38,135 bases of DNA from CAVQBP01 sp964448105 (GTDB lineage Bacteria; Bacteroidota; Ignavibacteria; Ignavibacteriales; Ignavibacteriaceae), in the NCBI GenBank assembly GCA_964448105.1, contig CAYUVK010000043.1, positions 1 through 38,135 of the forward strand, in the 5' to 3' direction. Under the pieces are notes generated by a model, which worked only from the letters and a program-made list of their open reading frames with translations, was not told where the DNA came from and searched no databases. This document shows, piece by piece, positions 23,977 through 33,879 of this stretch (position 1 is its first letter; each line of letters opens with the position of its first letter). Both the position numbers and the translations under genes were made by a program.

Positions 23977-26403
23977 TTAATAACTTTCTTCAGGTCCTCC
24001 GCCATTATCCGGTTCGCCGATATTTTGCTGCTTCTTTTCTTTAAAATTGTTAAAATTGAACCGCACATTGAGCATAACCATTGGCGCTTCCCTTGTGTAA
24101 TATGTATAAGAATAGAAATCAGCACCTTGTGACGTAAATTCCCTTTTTCCTGTTTTAAATAAATCCCTGGCTTGAAGTGTTAAAGATATTGATTTATCAA
24201 ATAGATACTGTTTAACAGCAGCATCGGTTCTAAAAAATCCTTCATATCTTCCCTGTGATGAAACCGATGGACTGTTGTATCTTACATTCAATTGAAATTG
24301 AGTTGTTTTTGAAATATTAACGGCATTATTAAACCTAATATTCCAGTTAAAACTTTTTCTTTCATACGGTATATTATTTATAACTCCTTTTATCCGGTAA
24401 TCATAGATATTACCCATTAAATTTATGTTCCAAAGTTTTAATGGATTAAAGGTTATCATAAACTCACTTCCCAGAGAATAATCGGTACCAACATTTGCAA
24501 AAGTGTTAAGAGTAACATTTTCAGCATAAGCAGACCGTACCCAATCAATTCGATTATGATTAATACGATAATATAGATCATTATTAAAAGTTATATCACC
24601 TAAAATTGTTTGAAATCCGAATTCATAAGAATCAATAAATTCAGGTTGAAGATCCGGATTCCCCTTTCGTACATTATTAGGATCCCACCATGTTAAGAAA
24701 GGTTCAAGATTCCAACCCCGTGGCCTATTAATTCTTCTTGTATAGCTCGCCATTAATTGAGTAATTGTACTAAATTTATATGAAGAATGAATAGACGGAA
24801 AAAAGTCCCATCTATTTATTGGATACTTCTGGTTATTATCTGTGAGTTCTATTGTCCTATGTGTTAACTCTGTTCGTAAACCGGCTTGATAACTTAAATT
24901 GTTCCATTCATTGGAATAAATAGAATATATTGCAAGATTACTAATTGTCGATTTAATAGAATGACTATAAAGTGATTGGAAGTTATAAGTATTAGATAAT
25001 GAATCAAAATCATATAGTCCGTTCGAATCGTTTTCCAGTTCTGTTTCTCCTTGTGTTCCGGCTTCAAACTTCGAATTCTCACTCAAGGGCAAAGTATAAT
25101 CAATCTTCCCCCTGATATGCGTACTAGGACCGGTTTCTGTTGTCTTTTTACCGTCAGTTTGAATATTACCTTGGGTGCTTGAAGAAATGCTGGATTCATC
25201 GGAGCTATTATGGCTTACAAAAAATTCACTTGCCAGCTCGTGACCATCCTGATTAAACTTCCTTGTATAATTTGTATTAAATGCAAAATAAGAACCGCTC
25301 CTGCTGCTGTTATTAGAATTTAAATAGTATATTTTTTGCGGCTCTAAATCCGACCATTGAATATAATTGGAAGCCTGGTTATTCTGGTGTTCTCTTGTTC
25401 CAAACCTTGCACCCAGGGTTAACAAATCATTATCACTAAAGTTAAAACCGATTCCACCTTTCATCCCAAAAGAAATTCTGCCCCGTTCCCTGTTTCCTTT
25501 TGAATTAAGAAATGATGTATTATCTCCAACTTCAAATTGTTTTTGATCCAGGCCAGTACCGGGAGAAAATCTCCTGTTATAATCGATACCGAAATTGTAA
25601 TTGTATCCGGAGGTTTTATATTCAAATAGAAAATCACCGCCATATTTATCGTTTGCACCGGCATTAGCATTTGCAATACCGCTTAAACCTAAATTCTTTT
25701 CTTTTTTTAGTTTAATATTAATTATACCGGCACTTCCTTCCGGATCATATTTGGCAGATGGATTTGTAATTATTTCTATAGATTCAATTGAACTTGCCGG
25801 AATTTGCTGCAATGCATCCTGAGCATCCATAACAGATGGGCGCCCATCAATTAAAACCGTAAAATTGCTGCTTCCCCTAAGACTTACATTTCCATCAATA
25901 TCTACCGTAACAGAAGGAACGTTTTCGAGGACATCGGCTGCATTTCCAGAAATAGATGTCGGCATTTTACTAACATCAATTACTTTTCTATCTATTTGAA
26001 ACGAAACAGGGTTCCGTTCTCCCTCAACAACTACATTTTGTAAGTTTACTGCTGTTGTCTTTATATAAATATCTCCTAAATCAACATTCCTTTTTGAAGG
26101 TTGAATTGAAATATTTTTAATCCGCTTCTTTTCAAAGCCAATAAATTGAACATCAACATAAAAATTTCCGTTCGGAATCCCTGCTATGGAAAATTCCCCA
26201 TCTTTATTAGTTATACCGCCTGTTACCTGAGAACTATCTTGAGGATTATAAACAACAATATTAGCATATTCGACAGGTGTCTTTGAATCAGCGTCAAAAA
26301 CTTTCCCGGAAATTATCCCTGAGCCTTTTCTTAATTGCTGTTGGCTATAAACTAAACATGGAAATATTATAAAAGCAAGAATTACAACAGTAAATTTGTT
26401 CAA
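23977..26403 (-). CDS. Outer-membrane beta-barrel receptor (TonB-dependent-like, OMP_b-brl_3 type)
   Basis: An 808-residue outer-membrane protein. The signal peptide starts LNKFTVVILAFIIF with cleavage after CLVYSQ. A CarboxypepD_reg-like domain (SGKVFDADSKTPVEYANIVV onward) follows, then a TonB-plug-like domain with VLENVPSVTVDIDGNVSLRG and VLIDGRPSVM. The barrel resembles the OMP_b-brl_3 group (IEIITNPSAKYDPEGSAGIINI is characteristic). The C-terminus has a Gly/Pro/Glu tail after the last strand. The frame is open to a TTG at 26463. I prefer the TTG at 26403: it is preceded by AGGAAAAATC and gives a normal signal peptide, whereas the longer form adds 20 polar residues and lacks a ribosome-binding site. 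Substrate unknown; no SusD partner. Confidence 0.85.
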   Translation of the reverse strand: MNKFTVVILAFIIFPCLVYSQQQLRKGSGIISGKVFDADSKTPVEYANIVVYNPQDSSQVTGGITNKDGEFSIAGIPNGNFYVDVQFIGFEKKRIKNISIQPSKRNVDLGDIYIKTTAVNLQNVVVEGERNPVSFQIDRKVIDVSKMPTSISGNAADVLENVPSVTVDIDGNVSLRGSSNFTVLIDGRPSVMDAQDALQQIPASSIESIEIITNPSAKYDPEGSAGIINIKLKKEKNLGLSGIANANAGANDKYGGDFLFEYKTSGYNYNFGIDYNRRFSPGTGLDQKQFEVGDNTSFLNSKGNRERGRISFGMKGGIGFNFSDNDLLTLGARFGTREHQNNQASNYIQWSDLEPQKIYYLNSNNSSRSGSYFAFNTNYTRKFNQDGHELASEFFVSHNSSDESSISSSTQGNIQTDGKKTTETGPSTHIRGKIDYTLPLSENSKFEAGTQGETELENDSNGLYDFDSLSNTYNFQSLYSHSIKSTISNLAIYSIYSNEWNNLSYQAGLRTELTHRTIELTDNNQKYPINRWDFFPSIHSSYKFSTITQLMASYTRRINRPRGWNLEPFLTWWDPNNVRKGNPDLQPEFIDSYEFGFQTILGDITFNNDLYYRINHNRIDWVRSAYAENVTLNTFANVGTDYSLGSEFMITFNPLKLWNINLMGNIYDYRIKGVINNIPYERKSFNWNIRFNNAVNISKTTQFQLNVRYNSPSVSSQGRYEGFFRTDAAVKQYLFDKSISLTLQARDLFKTGKREFTSQGADFYSYTYYTREAPMVMLNVRFNFNNFKEKKQQNIGEPDNGGGPEESY

Positions 26404-26668
26404 TATGATTTTTCCTAAATTGCTATTTCTGTTAAAAGAAGAATTAATTCTTAGATTTGACAAAAAATAATCTCAAATGGTTTAAAACTAAAGTAATTTC
26501 GAGAATCTTTCTTTAATATCAGTTAAAGGAACATAAATAGAGCTTCAAAGAAGTAACAGAAGTTACAAAATATATTACTGATTTGGTTTGTCTAATATAG
26601 TAATAATGATGAATTATTTTCTAAATTTAAACAGGGTTACATATTTTCTTGAGCAAATATGAAAGAAT

Positions 26669-26693
26669 AAAAAAAGGCAACTAATTTGCTGCC
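26669..26693 (-). terminator. Intrinsic terminator with seven-T tail
   Basis: On the minus strand the stem GGCAGC/GTTGCC with loop AAATTA is followed directly by TTTTTTT. It is the strongest intrinsic terminator seen in the window. No protein-coding gene lies within 700 bases upstream on that strand. Confidence 0.65.
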
Positions 26694-26733
26694 CTTTCTA
26701 TTTATTGGCGTTAAGGAGGGAACCTTTGCCAAT
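26669..26733 (-). ncRNA. Candidate small RNA: C-rich-loop hairpin followed by an intrinsic terminator
   Basis: Read on the minus strand, ATTGGC at 26733-26728 pairs with GCCAAT at 26709-26704, enclosing AAGG/CCTT and the loop TTCCCT. After about 10 bases comes GGCAGC-AAATTA-GTTGCC (26693-26676, six pairs including one G-T), followed by seven T residues (26675-26669), a classic intrinsic terminator. It sits more than 700 bases past the nearest upstream minus-strand gene, so an independent short transcript is likelier than read-through. The 5' end lies beyond 26733 and is not defined; no clear promoter was found. The pyrimidine-rich CCCTCC element is complementary to Shine-Dalgarno sequences. 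Confidence 0.45.
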
Positions 26734-27414
26734 GTATGCACCGATTATTCAACTTAGCTATTTAACGAAAATCTACTTAAAATGATTCTATATATCTTTA
26801 GATAATTCATAAGTTCAATTTATAATTTTACACGAAGTTCAATAGTAGATCTGAAAATATTATAATTGAATATTGTTTTTACCAATAATTAACTCCTATT
26901 TTAGATAAATAGACTACTATTCTAAATCAAATAATCATTATAGATTCACTTATATTCTCGAAAAATTAAAATTTTAATTTTGCAATTTGAAGTAAACGGC
27001 TTCAGGAAAAAATAAGCGGTAATTAGTGAAAGTGAGTTGCGATTTTTATGGTTTTGGATTTATTATGCCAGATTTGAATTTGTTGAAACAATAGAAATTA
27101 TATTAAAGTAATTATCCAAAAAATAATCCCATTCTTGTAATTATTAATTTAAAATTGAATACAATTTAAATATCTAATTATTTTTTATGCAGGCTTTTTG
27201 TTTTTGCAATTATTAAGATTCGATTAATTTTCCGTTTTCTCTAACCGAATAATTTTTTTCTTTTCATTAACATTAATTTTCAACTTACTTATTAGATTTT
27301 GTAGGTTGACAGGGTGTAAATAACCACAAACTAATAAACTAAGATTATTTAACTGGCAAATGAGGTTTAAAGCAAAATTTCAAGTTCGGTTACAAATATT
27401 TTGGATGAAAATTA

Positions 27415-27861
27415 TTACTTTTTCCGGGTTAAAATAACTTCCAGTATTAAATCATGCATATTTTCATTTAATGGATATTTCATTTTAAGAATGACTTTGT
27501 TATCGGATTCTTTTTTAAAAGTCTGAAACAGTAAGCTGTCGTGCCAATTTAGACAAAGAGTTTCATCGTTTACAAAATCACAAGTTGCAGATAAAAAATT
27601 TCCGGAATCTTCAAACCACCAGTATCTATATAAATTTGATTTTTTATCCCAGGTAAAAATTCCTTTTGCAGAGTTTGCAGATAATTTGAGTTTGGCTGAA
27701 TAATTTAGAACAACATATTTATCATTTAATATTTTTTTGAATTCACCGGTACCTTCTCCTTCATCTTCATTGCTAAATATGCTTTTAGGGACTCTATATT
27801 TCAAATGCCAGCTACCAATTAAAAAATTAAATTTTTCCATTGGGCCTAATAAATTATCCAT
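27415..27861 (-). CDS. DUF1579-like small protein
   Basis: A 148-residue soluble protein without signal peptide or membrane segment. The opening PMEKFNFLIGSWHLKYRVP matches the Leu-x-G-x-W start of DUF1579/calycin-like beta-barrel proteins. GEGTGEFKKILNDKYVVLNYSA and GIFTWDKKSNLYRYWWFEDSG fall where that family has the gGef...LggryL and the yD...ykywwfD segments. It is rich in aromatic residues on predicted strands. The family has no established biochemical role; lipid or ligand binding is a guess from the fold. It is 17 bases downstream of the DUF3795-like gene on the same strand, probably one transcript. Confidence 0.6.
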   Translation of the reverse strand: MDNLLGPMEKFNFLIGSWHLKYRVPKSIFSNEDEGEGTGEFKKILNDKYVVLNYSAKLKLSANSAKGIFTWDKKSNLYRYWWFEDSGNFLSATCDFVNDETLCLNWHDSLLFQTFKKESDNKVILKMKYPLNENMHDLILEVILTRKK

Positions 27862-27878
27862 CTATTTTATCACAAATC

Positions 27879-28247
27879 TTAAGAAAAACCAAGATTTTTA
27901 TGAATGATATCCAAACATTTTTTTGCTTCAGGAGCAACTTTAAATAATTCATTCAGTTTATCACAAATGTAATCTTCACAATATACACAGTTTTCAATTT
28001 CTTTTTCTATTGCACAAATTCTTACTTTACACCCGGAACAACCTGAAAATATTCTGCCGTTTATGGATTTACAGCCATCACAATCATTAATATCCTCAAT
28101 ATTATATTCAATTCCATAGCGTTCTTTACATTCATATATTATACCTGTTATTAATTCATTTTTCTTCTTTTCATCGTTTTCCCTGGAAGCTAAATAGATA
28201 GGACAGGTTCGACATGATAAACCGCAGTATGCAACCATTTCATCCAT
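27879..28247 (-). CDS. Cysteine-rich DUF3795-like protein
   Basis: A 122-residue soluble protein with twelve or so Cys in paired arrangements: YCGLSCRTCPIY at the N-terminus, then CDGCKS, GCSGCKVRIC and CVYCEDYIC. This pattern, starting M-V-A-Y-C-G-L-x-C-x-x-C-P, is that of DUF3795 proteins; zinc or Fe-S binding is likely from the Cys spacing but not established. The ATG at 28247 has CAGGAGAC about 10 bases upstream. A second Met three codons later (MVAYCG) could equally be the start. It is followed 17 bases later by the DUF1579-like gene. Function unknown. Confidence 0.75.
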   Translation of the reverse strand: MDEMVAYCGLSCRTCPIYLASRENDEKKKNELITGIIYECKERYGIEYNIEDINDCDGCKSINGRIFSGCSGCKVRICAIEKEIENCVYCEDYICDKLNELFKVAPEAKKCLDIIHKNLGFS

Positions 28248-28394
28248 TAATTTGTCTCCTGCAAATTCATGAATAAAATCTTTAATTATAATATTTAAAT
28301 TAGGTTTTTATCTTCTTATACGCAAAGAGAATAACCCAAAGCTATATTGATTGAAAATAAAAATTAAGGCTTTCTAACAACTAAAGTTATTTAC

Positions 28395-28421
28395 CACAGA
28401 GTTATTAGATAAGGCACAGAG
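28395..28421 (+). repeat. CACAGAG direct repeat
   Basis: CACAGAG occurs at 28395-28401 and 28415-28421 (20-base period) within ACCACAGAGTTATTAG and AGGCACAGAGATAACAC. This is the look of the CCACAGAG...CACAGAG intergenic repeat that I have seen scattered in many bacterial genomes. It lies between the alpha-2-macroglobulin gene and the DUF3795-like gene, with no coding content. Confidence 0.45.
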
Positions 28422-28470
28422 ATAACACAAAAATCTTTTTTAACAAAAATATTTTCTTAAGTTATTTTAA

Positions 28471-31400
28471 TTAATTTTCTTTTATTTGTATAACACCCGC
28501 ACCGTTATAAGAATGAAATTCCGGATCGTACATAGCTTCGGCGCCGATTACAGGTAATTGATATTTCCCATTACTTACTACCCGCAACATGTAATAAAAT
28601 TCTCTTTTAGTATTTCTATCAAGATTAGTAAATAATAAAAGGCGATCATCCCTTATATCCATATATTGAACGTTTATTGGACTCTTGGATTTCCATTGTA
28701 ATTCCGTTGAAGCGGATAACCTTGGATTTTCGATTTCAAAACCGGCAGGGAGCAAATCTGTTATTACAATATTTTCTGCTGAGCGAGACATACCTTCAAG
28801 TGTTATTTTACAAACAATTAATTGTCCCTGCTTAAAATTATCATTCATAACCGGGTAGCCGCTTCTATAATCATAATAGCTTCTTCGTACCTTCATAAAA
28901 GAATCTTCTTCTTTAATATTCTGGGAAGTTTTTATTCCTTCAGTATTCCAGAAATAATATACTTCACCTTTACCGGAAGATGTTAATACTATATCACGTT
29001 TGTTCAAGTCACTTGATGTTAAGGTCAAATCATTATTATTATAAGTACTTATTCTTTTCCCTCCAGCATTTATATCAATTTTCATATCTGTATTTGCAGT
29101 TCTATTTGCTGCTTTTCCAAGTGCAAGGAAAGCAAAAGATCTTTCCTGTGTCGAATACATTTGATCAGCTTCTTGTGTCAAATGTTTTATCATATAAGGA
29201 ATCTGGCCGCTATTTGGCTGAACTTCAAGCAATACATTAAGCATTATTGCATTTGCTCTTATTTCAGAATCAAAATTTCCACCGCTCATTCTGTCTGTAT
29301 TTTCAGGTACATAAGACGAAGGTATTATCTCATAATATGTATTCCAGTTATTTGTAAGAGCATAAGCCCCGGCTAGCAAATATTTTGTATCGGTTGATAG
29401 AAGATGTGGTCTGGCTTTATAATAGTTCATAGTTGAAATGTCACCTTTATCAGCAAGAGCAAGGACATAAAGCGAATATAAAATTTCTTTATTTGCTATT
29501 TTTTGTACAGTCCTTCTGTTCTGATAATATGTATAATAATCATATGTACTGTTTTCTTTTGCTCTTTTTGCAATATAATTTAATAATTTATTGATAACGG
29601 TTTCCGAAGGATTGTAACCCGCTTTTTTAGCTTCAATTAAAAAGTGAGCAGCATAAACACTCCCCCACCAATTTGTATAAGTTCCACCCTGCCAGAATGC
29701 GATCGAACCATCGTATAACTGCATTGATTCTATTTTTCTAATCCCCTCTTTAACATAGTATTCCGGGTTATTTGTTCTATATAAATCAGGTGAAACAAGC
29801 TTTGCAAGATCTTCAAAATATAATTGAGGGAATAATTTGGAAACTGTCTGTTCAATACACCCATACGGATAACCAACAAGATACTTCAACTGCTTGGCAA
29901 ATCTAATTGCCGGGAACTTACTAATTGTTAAAGTTGTACTTTGAGTCGATGGTAAATAATCTTTCGACATATCAAACTTGACTTGCTGATTTGGTTTTAT
30001 TATACCGCTGCCGCTTTCAACAACCAAAGGTGAAATTGGACGAACTCCTATTTCAATTTCCTCTTTTACTTTTGCTATTCCCGATGTTTCAAAAATAATT
30101 TTACCTGTTCCTATTTCATAACCGGTTTTTATTGCAAATGAAACATGCCCAGTAGAATTTGCATCAACAGTAACCGATTTACTTGATGATGAACTGATTT
30201 TAACAGGACCTTCGGTTTTTAAATTTACATTTACGTTTCCTTTAGATGAAGTTGTATTAATAACAGTTACTGTAGTTATTAAAGAGTCATTCGTAGCTAA
30301 AAATCTTGGTACCTGCGGTTCGATGATTATATCATCGGCAACTTTCATATGTTCTTCTGCACTGCCGAATCTTGAACCGGAATATGCCAATGCCATTAGT
30401 CTTACATCACCATTAAATTGCGGAATATTTAAATCAACTTTAACAACTCCGTCACTATTTGTTTTCTTTATTCCGCTCCATAAAGAAAGAAGATGAAATC
30501 TTTCCGATTTGACCGGGTTTGATCTTTTCTGCAATTGCTTAGATTCTTCCATGTAACCGCCGCCAGGTGATGAACTAATGGAGACAATTTCAGGCAATAA
30601 AAGCTTATACAAATCATAACTGGAAACACTTAATGGTCTCTTGCCATACATATATTTGTATGGATCAGGTGTCTGAAAATCTTTTATTTGAAGTATCCCC
30701 TCATCGACTGCTGCAAGAGTTACATATATTTCTTTTTCAGGCAGAGTTTTAATTATAATTTCCTGCTTAGTAAGAGGTTTTATTTTCGAGGGAGCTTTTA
30801 TTTCAACGGGCAAGTGATTTTCACTTTTTTCTACTTTTACCGAAGCGAAACCGTGACCAATTAAAAACGGGGTACTGCTTTCCATTGAATGCTTTTTAAA
30901 TAATGTTGCTGTTACATAAACATTAGGCATATAGTCGTCAGATAATTCAACTTCCATTTCAGTTGATCGATTTTCGACATTTATAAATTTATAGAAGTAT
31001 ACATTATTCCTTTCCAGTGTAACCAACATTTTACCCGCAAAAGGTGTGGTAAATAATATCTTTGCTTTATCTCCGGGTTTGTAGACTTTTTTATCAAATA
31101 CTATTTCAACCCTGCCCTCTTTATCCACATCAAAAGATGAAGCAGTAGTTCCTCCCCACCCGTAAGCATAAAAAGATTTTTTCTGGTAATCATCACTTCC
31201 TTTTTTATAAATTCTCAATTCATATTCACCCGACCTTACTAATGAAAACTGAAAATCTTTTGGAGAATCGGAAATAACAAAATCTTTTTCCCATTCCTGT
31301 ATTTCTTTTTTCTCGGAAGTATAATAAAAACGATTCGAACGGTCTTTCTTGAGAACTGTCTGCCATTCATATCTAATAAGTTTTGCAACAGCATCAAAAT

Positions 31401-33879
31401 TATTTATAGGTTTATCATTTTCATCAACAGCCATTAGTTGAAAAGTCTGATTTTCATTTGTTGCGAAATAATAACCCGGAGCCTTAATTCCAACAAAATA
31501 TTTTTTAGGAAAGATGTTAAAACTAATATTTCTATTTACGGTTCGTTCCGTTACATCAAAAACAGAAACATAAGCAGTTCCCTTTATTATTCCACCTGAT
31601 CTGAGATCCTGTGGAATTTTATATTGAAATTCCGATCTACCATTTTGATCCAGTACACTGTCAACAAAAAGACTCTGCACCTGTGAATTTTTAACGGATG
31701 AATTTGTAAAATCAAATGATTGATATTTTTTACTCTTATATGGGATATGAATTAGCTGTACTTCAGCTTGATATTTTAAACCGGCAGCTTTTGCTCCGAA
31801 TAAAAATTCCGATTCAACTTTAACATTTACTGTTTCCCCCGGGTATTTAAATTTATCATCACTGCTTAAATTCACTCTTATTTTGTCCGGCACAAAATCT
31901 TCAACACTAAAACGGTATGAACCCAACAATTGCTTCGGACCCGAATATACTTCTGCAACATATTCCCCGGTTTGAACATAACCGGGTAAATCAAATGAAA
32001 GTTCAAACGAACCCTGGGGGTTTAAAGTTTTCTTGAACTCCTGAAATATCTTGCCGGTCGGAGTAATAATTTTTACAATAATCGGAAGTTCATTTACAAC
32101 CTTAATTTTGTCATTTCTAATTATAGCCGATAAATTTACTCTATCACCGGTACGATATAAATTTCTATCCGAATAAATGAAAGTATTATAATCGGGAGTA
32201 TACTGATAAACACCTCCAACATCGAAACGCGAAGTTTCAATTTCACTTCTATTCAAATCGATAAAGTTAAAATCATCATCCTTTTCTGCAGTAATTAACC
32301 TGGGAGTAAATCCTTCTATATTCTTTTTTATATCAGTAAATTTAATAACCCCTTGGTCGTTTGTTTTCCCCGAGAGTAGAGTCTGGTTATTAGTAGATAT
32401 GACACTTATTTCAACATCTTCCACAGGTTCAGCTTTGCTGATGGAATTAACAAAAACAATTATTTGATTCCCGCTGACTTTGCTGATTATTCCAAGATCC
32501 GAGACTGCAAAAAATTTAGAATCACATATCCATCTTTTATCTTCATCTCTTACATTTACAAGGTATATACCTTTATATTTCTGATGTAATACACTATCAA
32601 CATTAACGGTAAATTTTTGCAGCCAATTCTTTTTATCCTTTAAATCGATTTTTTTATTGTAAATTGATTTGCCGTCTTCCCCTGCATAATAGCTGCTATT
32701 CCAGTAATAATAATCATCATCATAAGAATAATTTCTGTATCCTGATCTATTTAAAAAATGGAGAAGGTTATTCTTAAATATCTGGGAAACTTCAATTTCA
32801 ATTGAAGTTAAATTTACTGCATTAACTTCCAGATTTTTATTCCCTGTCATCATTAAATACATGCCGGATTTATCTGCAAAATTTATGGAGGGATTTATAT
32901 CTACAAATGAAACGGTTTGGCTATAATCAAATTCCAGTTCACCACCGTAAAGTCCGGGAAGTCCTTTCTTTATTAATAAATCTGCAGTATTTAACCCGCT
33001 TAAATCGGTTTCGATCCTAAACTGATTTTCATTCGAATAAAATTTTAATTCTCTTTTAGGATTTAAAGAAACATAATCTGCTAGCTTTTTATCATCAACT
33101 GTTTGAGTGGTTGAAACATTTATCCATCCTGTCGAGCCGTCAAAGCCTGATGATACGGAAGTAATAGCTAACTTCGTAATTGGAGGAAGATTTTGATTAA
33201 AAGTTCTTTCATCCTGTAAAGGTTTTTTACCTAAAACCGATTGAAGCCCTTTCTTAATTACAATTTTTAAATCCTGCTTTTTATCTGTCTGGCTAATCTC
33301 ACCGAAATTTATAACGATTACATCTGAAGGAGTTTCTGAAACTATTTTGAAATCAGCAACAGGCTCGTCATCTTTATATACTTCCAAGTAATCTCTAATT
33401 ACCCCGGGATCTACAGCATAATTGAAATATAAATTTGATTGAACACTTATCTTATAAGACTGGTTGGGAATTTGTGTCCAGAAAAAATCTGCTTTAGCTG
33501 CATCAAAATCCGGAGTTTGAAATTTATATGTTCCGAAATCGGGGGAATATTTTGAATTAAATAAAACCTTATCTGTTACTTTAGCAGTATACGATTGAAT
33601 CGGTTCCAGGGGATAATCCGGAGAAAATAAAAGAGTTTTTGCATCTACCCATTTAAATTTGCCTTCTATTTTAGGCTCAAAAGTCACATACTCATCGGTC
33701 AGCCATTTATTTTGAATATCGGCAGGGGCAAGATCTTTTGAAAATTCAATTGTAAAAGTTGTTAATCTTTCAACATTTCCTTGAGGTGCAAATTTAGTAA
33801 TCTCAACTGTGTTACTTGATCCGCATCCGATTAAATAAAAAATAATAAAAATTACGGGTAAGGTTTTTAATTGATTCAC
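28471..33879 (-). CDS. Alpha-2-macroglobulin-like lipoprotein with thioester motif
   Basis: An 1802-residue lipoprotein: signal peptide LPVIFIIFYLIGC with lipobox LIGC and lipidated Cys19. The body is a chain of macroglobulin-like beta domains, including a typical MG segment around YIYSDRNLYRTGDRVNLSAIIRN (about residues 560-580) and the A2M domain near WSGIKKTNSDGVVKVDLNIPQF. The thioester domain contains GYPYGCIEQT with Cys1341-Ile-Glu-Gln, the intact internal thioester motif, followed by an alpha-alpha toroid. A C-terminal receptor-like domain has TDLLPAGFEIENPR. Bacterial homologues (YfhM/A2M) are periplasmic protease traps. The gene for PbpC, often paired with it, is absent here. Start is GTG with AGGGAG six bases upstream. 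Confidence 0.92.
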   Translation of the reverse strand: MNQLKTLPVIFIIFYLIGCGSSNTVEITKFAPQGNVERLTTFTIEFSKDLAPADIQNKWLTDEYVTFEPKIEGKFKWVDAKTLLFSPDYPLEPIQSYTAKVTDKVLFNSKYSPDFGTYKFQTPDFDAAKADFFWTQIPNQSYKISVQSNLYFNYAVDPGVIRDYLEVYKDDEPVADFKIVSETPSDVIVINFGEISQTDKKQDLKIVIKKGLQSVLGKKPLQDERTFNQNLPPITKLAITSVSSGFDGSTGWINVSTTQTVDDKKLADYVSLNPKRELKFYSNENQFRIETDLSGLNTADLLIKKGLPGLYGGELEFDYSQTVSFVDINPSINFADKSGMYLMMTGNKNLEVNAVNLTSIEIEVSQIFKNNLLHFLNRSGYRNYSYDDDYYYWNSSYYAGEDGKSIYNKKIDLKDKKNWLQKFTVNVDSVLHQKYKGIYLVNVRDEDKRWICDSKFFAVSDLGIISKVSGNQIIVFVNSISKAEPVEDVEISVISTNNQTLLSGKTNDQGVIKFTDIKKNIEGFTPRLITAEKDDDFNFIDLNRSEIETSRFDVGGVYQYTPDYNTFIYSDRNLYRTGDRVNLSAIIRNDKIKVVNELPIIVKIITPTGKIFQEFKKTLNPQGSFELSFDLPGYVQTGEYVAEVYSGPKQLLGSYRFSVEDFVPDKIRVNLSSDDKFKYPGETVNVKVESEFLFGAKAAGLKYQAEVQLIHIPYKSKKYQSFDFTNSSVKNSQVQSLFVDSVLDQNGRSEFQYKIPQDLRSGGIIKGTAYVSVFDVTERTVNRNISFNIFPKKYFVGIKAPGYYFATNENQTFQLMAVDENDKPINNFDAVAKLIRYEWQTVLKKDRSNRFYYTSEKKEIQEWEKDFVISDSPKDFQFSLVRSGEYELRIYKKGSDDYQKKSFYAYGWGGTTASSFDVDKEGRVEIVFDKKVYKPGDKAKILFTTPFAGKMLVTLERNNVYFYKFINVENRSTEMEVELSDDYMPNVYVTATLFKKHSMESSTPFLIGHGFASVKVEKSENHLPVEIKAPSKIKPLTKQEIIIKTLPEKEIYVTLAAVDEGILQIKDFQTPDPYKYMYGKRPLSVSSYDLYKLLLPEIVSISSSPGGGYMEESKQLQKRSNPVKSERFHLLSLWSGIKKTNSDGVVKVDLNIPQFNGDVRLMALAYSGSRFGSAEEHMKVADDIIIEPQVPRFLATNDSLITTVTVINTTSSKGNVNVNLKTEGPVKISSSSSKSVTVDANSTGHVSFAIKTGYEIGTGKIIFETSGIAKVKEEIEIGVRPISPLVVESGSGIIKPNQQVKFDMSKDYLPSTQSTTLTISKFPAIRFAKQLKYLVGYPYGCIEQTVSKLFPQLYFEDLAKLVSPDLYRTNNPEYYVKEGIRKIESMQLYDGSIAFWQGGTYTNWWGSVYAAHFLIEAKKAGYNPSETVINKLLNYIAKRAKENSTYDYYTYYQNRRTVQKIANKEILYSLYVLALADKGDISTMNYYKARPHLLSTDTKYLLAGAYALTNNWNTYYEIIPSSYVPENTDRMSGGNFDSEIRANAIMLNVLLEVQPNSGQIPYMIKHLTQEADQMYSTQERSFAFLALGKAANRTANTDMKIDINAGGKRISTYNNNDLTLTSSDLNKRDIVLTSSGKGEVYYFWNTEGIKTSQNIKEEDSFMKVRRSYYDYRSGYPVMNDNFKQGQLIVCKITLEGMSRSAENIVITDLLPAGFEIENPRLSASTELQWKSKSPINVQYMDIRDDRLLLFTNLDRNTKREFYYMLRVVSNGKYQLPVIGAEAMYDPEFHSYNGAGVIQIKEN

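Larger units (their letters stand above)
26404..27414. other. Intergenic region of about 1.0 kb, mostly featureless AT-rich DNA
   Basis: No protein-coding gene is supported in this gap (951 bases if the receptor is taken from 26463). The one clear structure is the two-hairpin element with an intrinsic terminator at 26669-26733, annotated separately. A TAATTTTG box on the plus strand (26975-26982) has no partner -33 element and no gene behind it. The stretch 26740-27400 shows no conserved-looking frame, tRNA or repeat. Confidence 0.6.

Noticed and set aside
26726..26785. Plus-strand micro-frame after AAGGAGGG (TTG at 26726 or ATG at 26732, ending TGA, 17-19 residues)
   Set aside because: The ribosome-binding-like sequence is part of the hairpin on the opposite strand, the peptide shows no domain or hydrophobic pattern, and the minus-strand RNA with terminator explains the sequence better.
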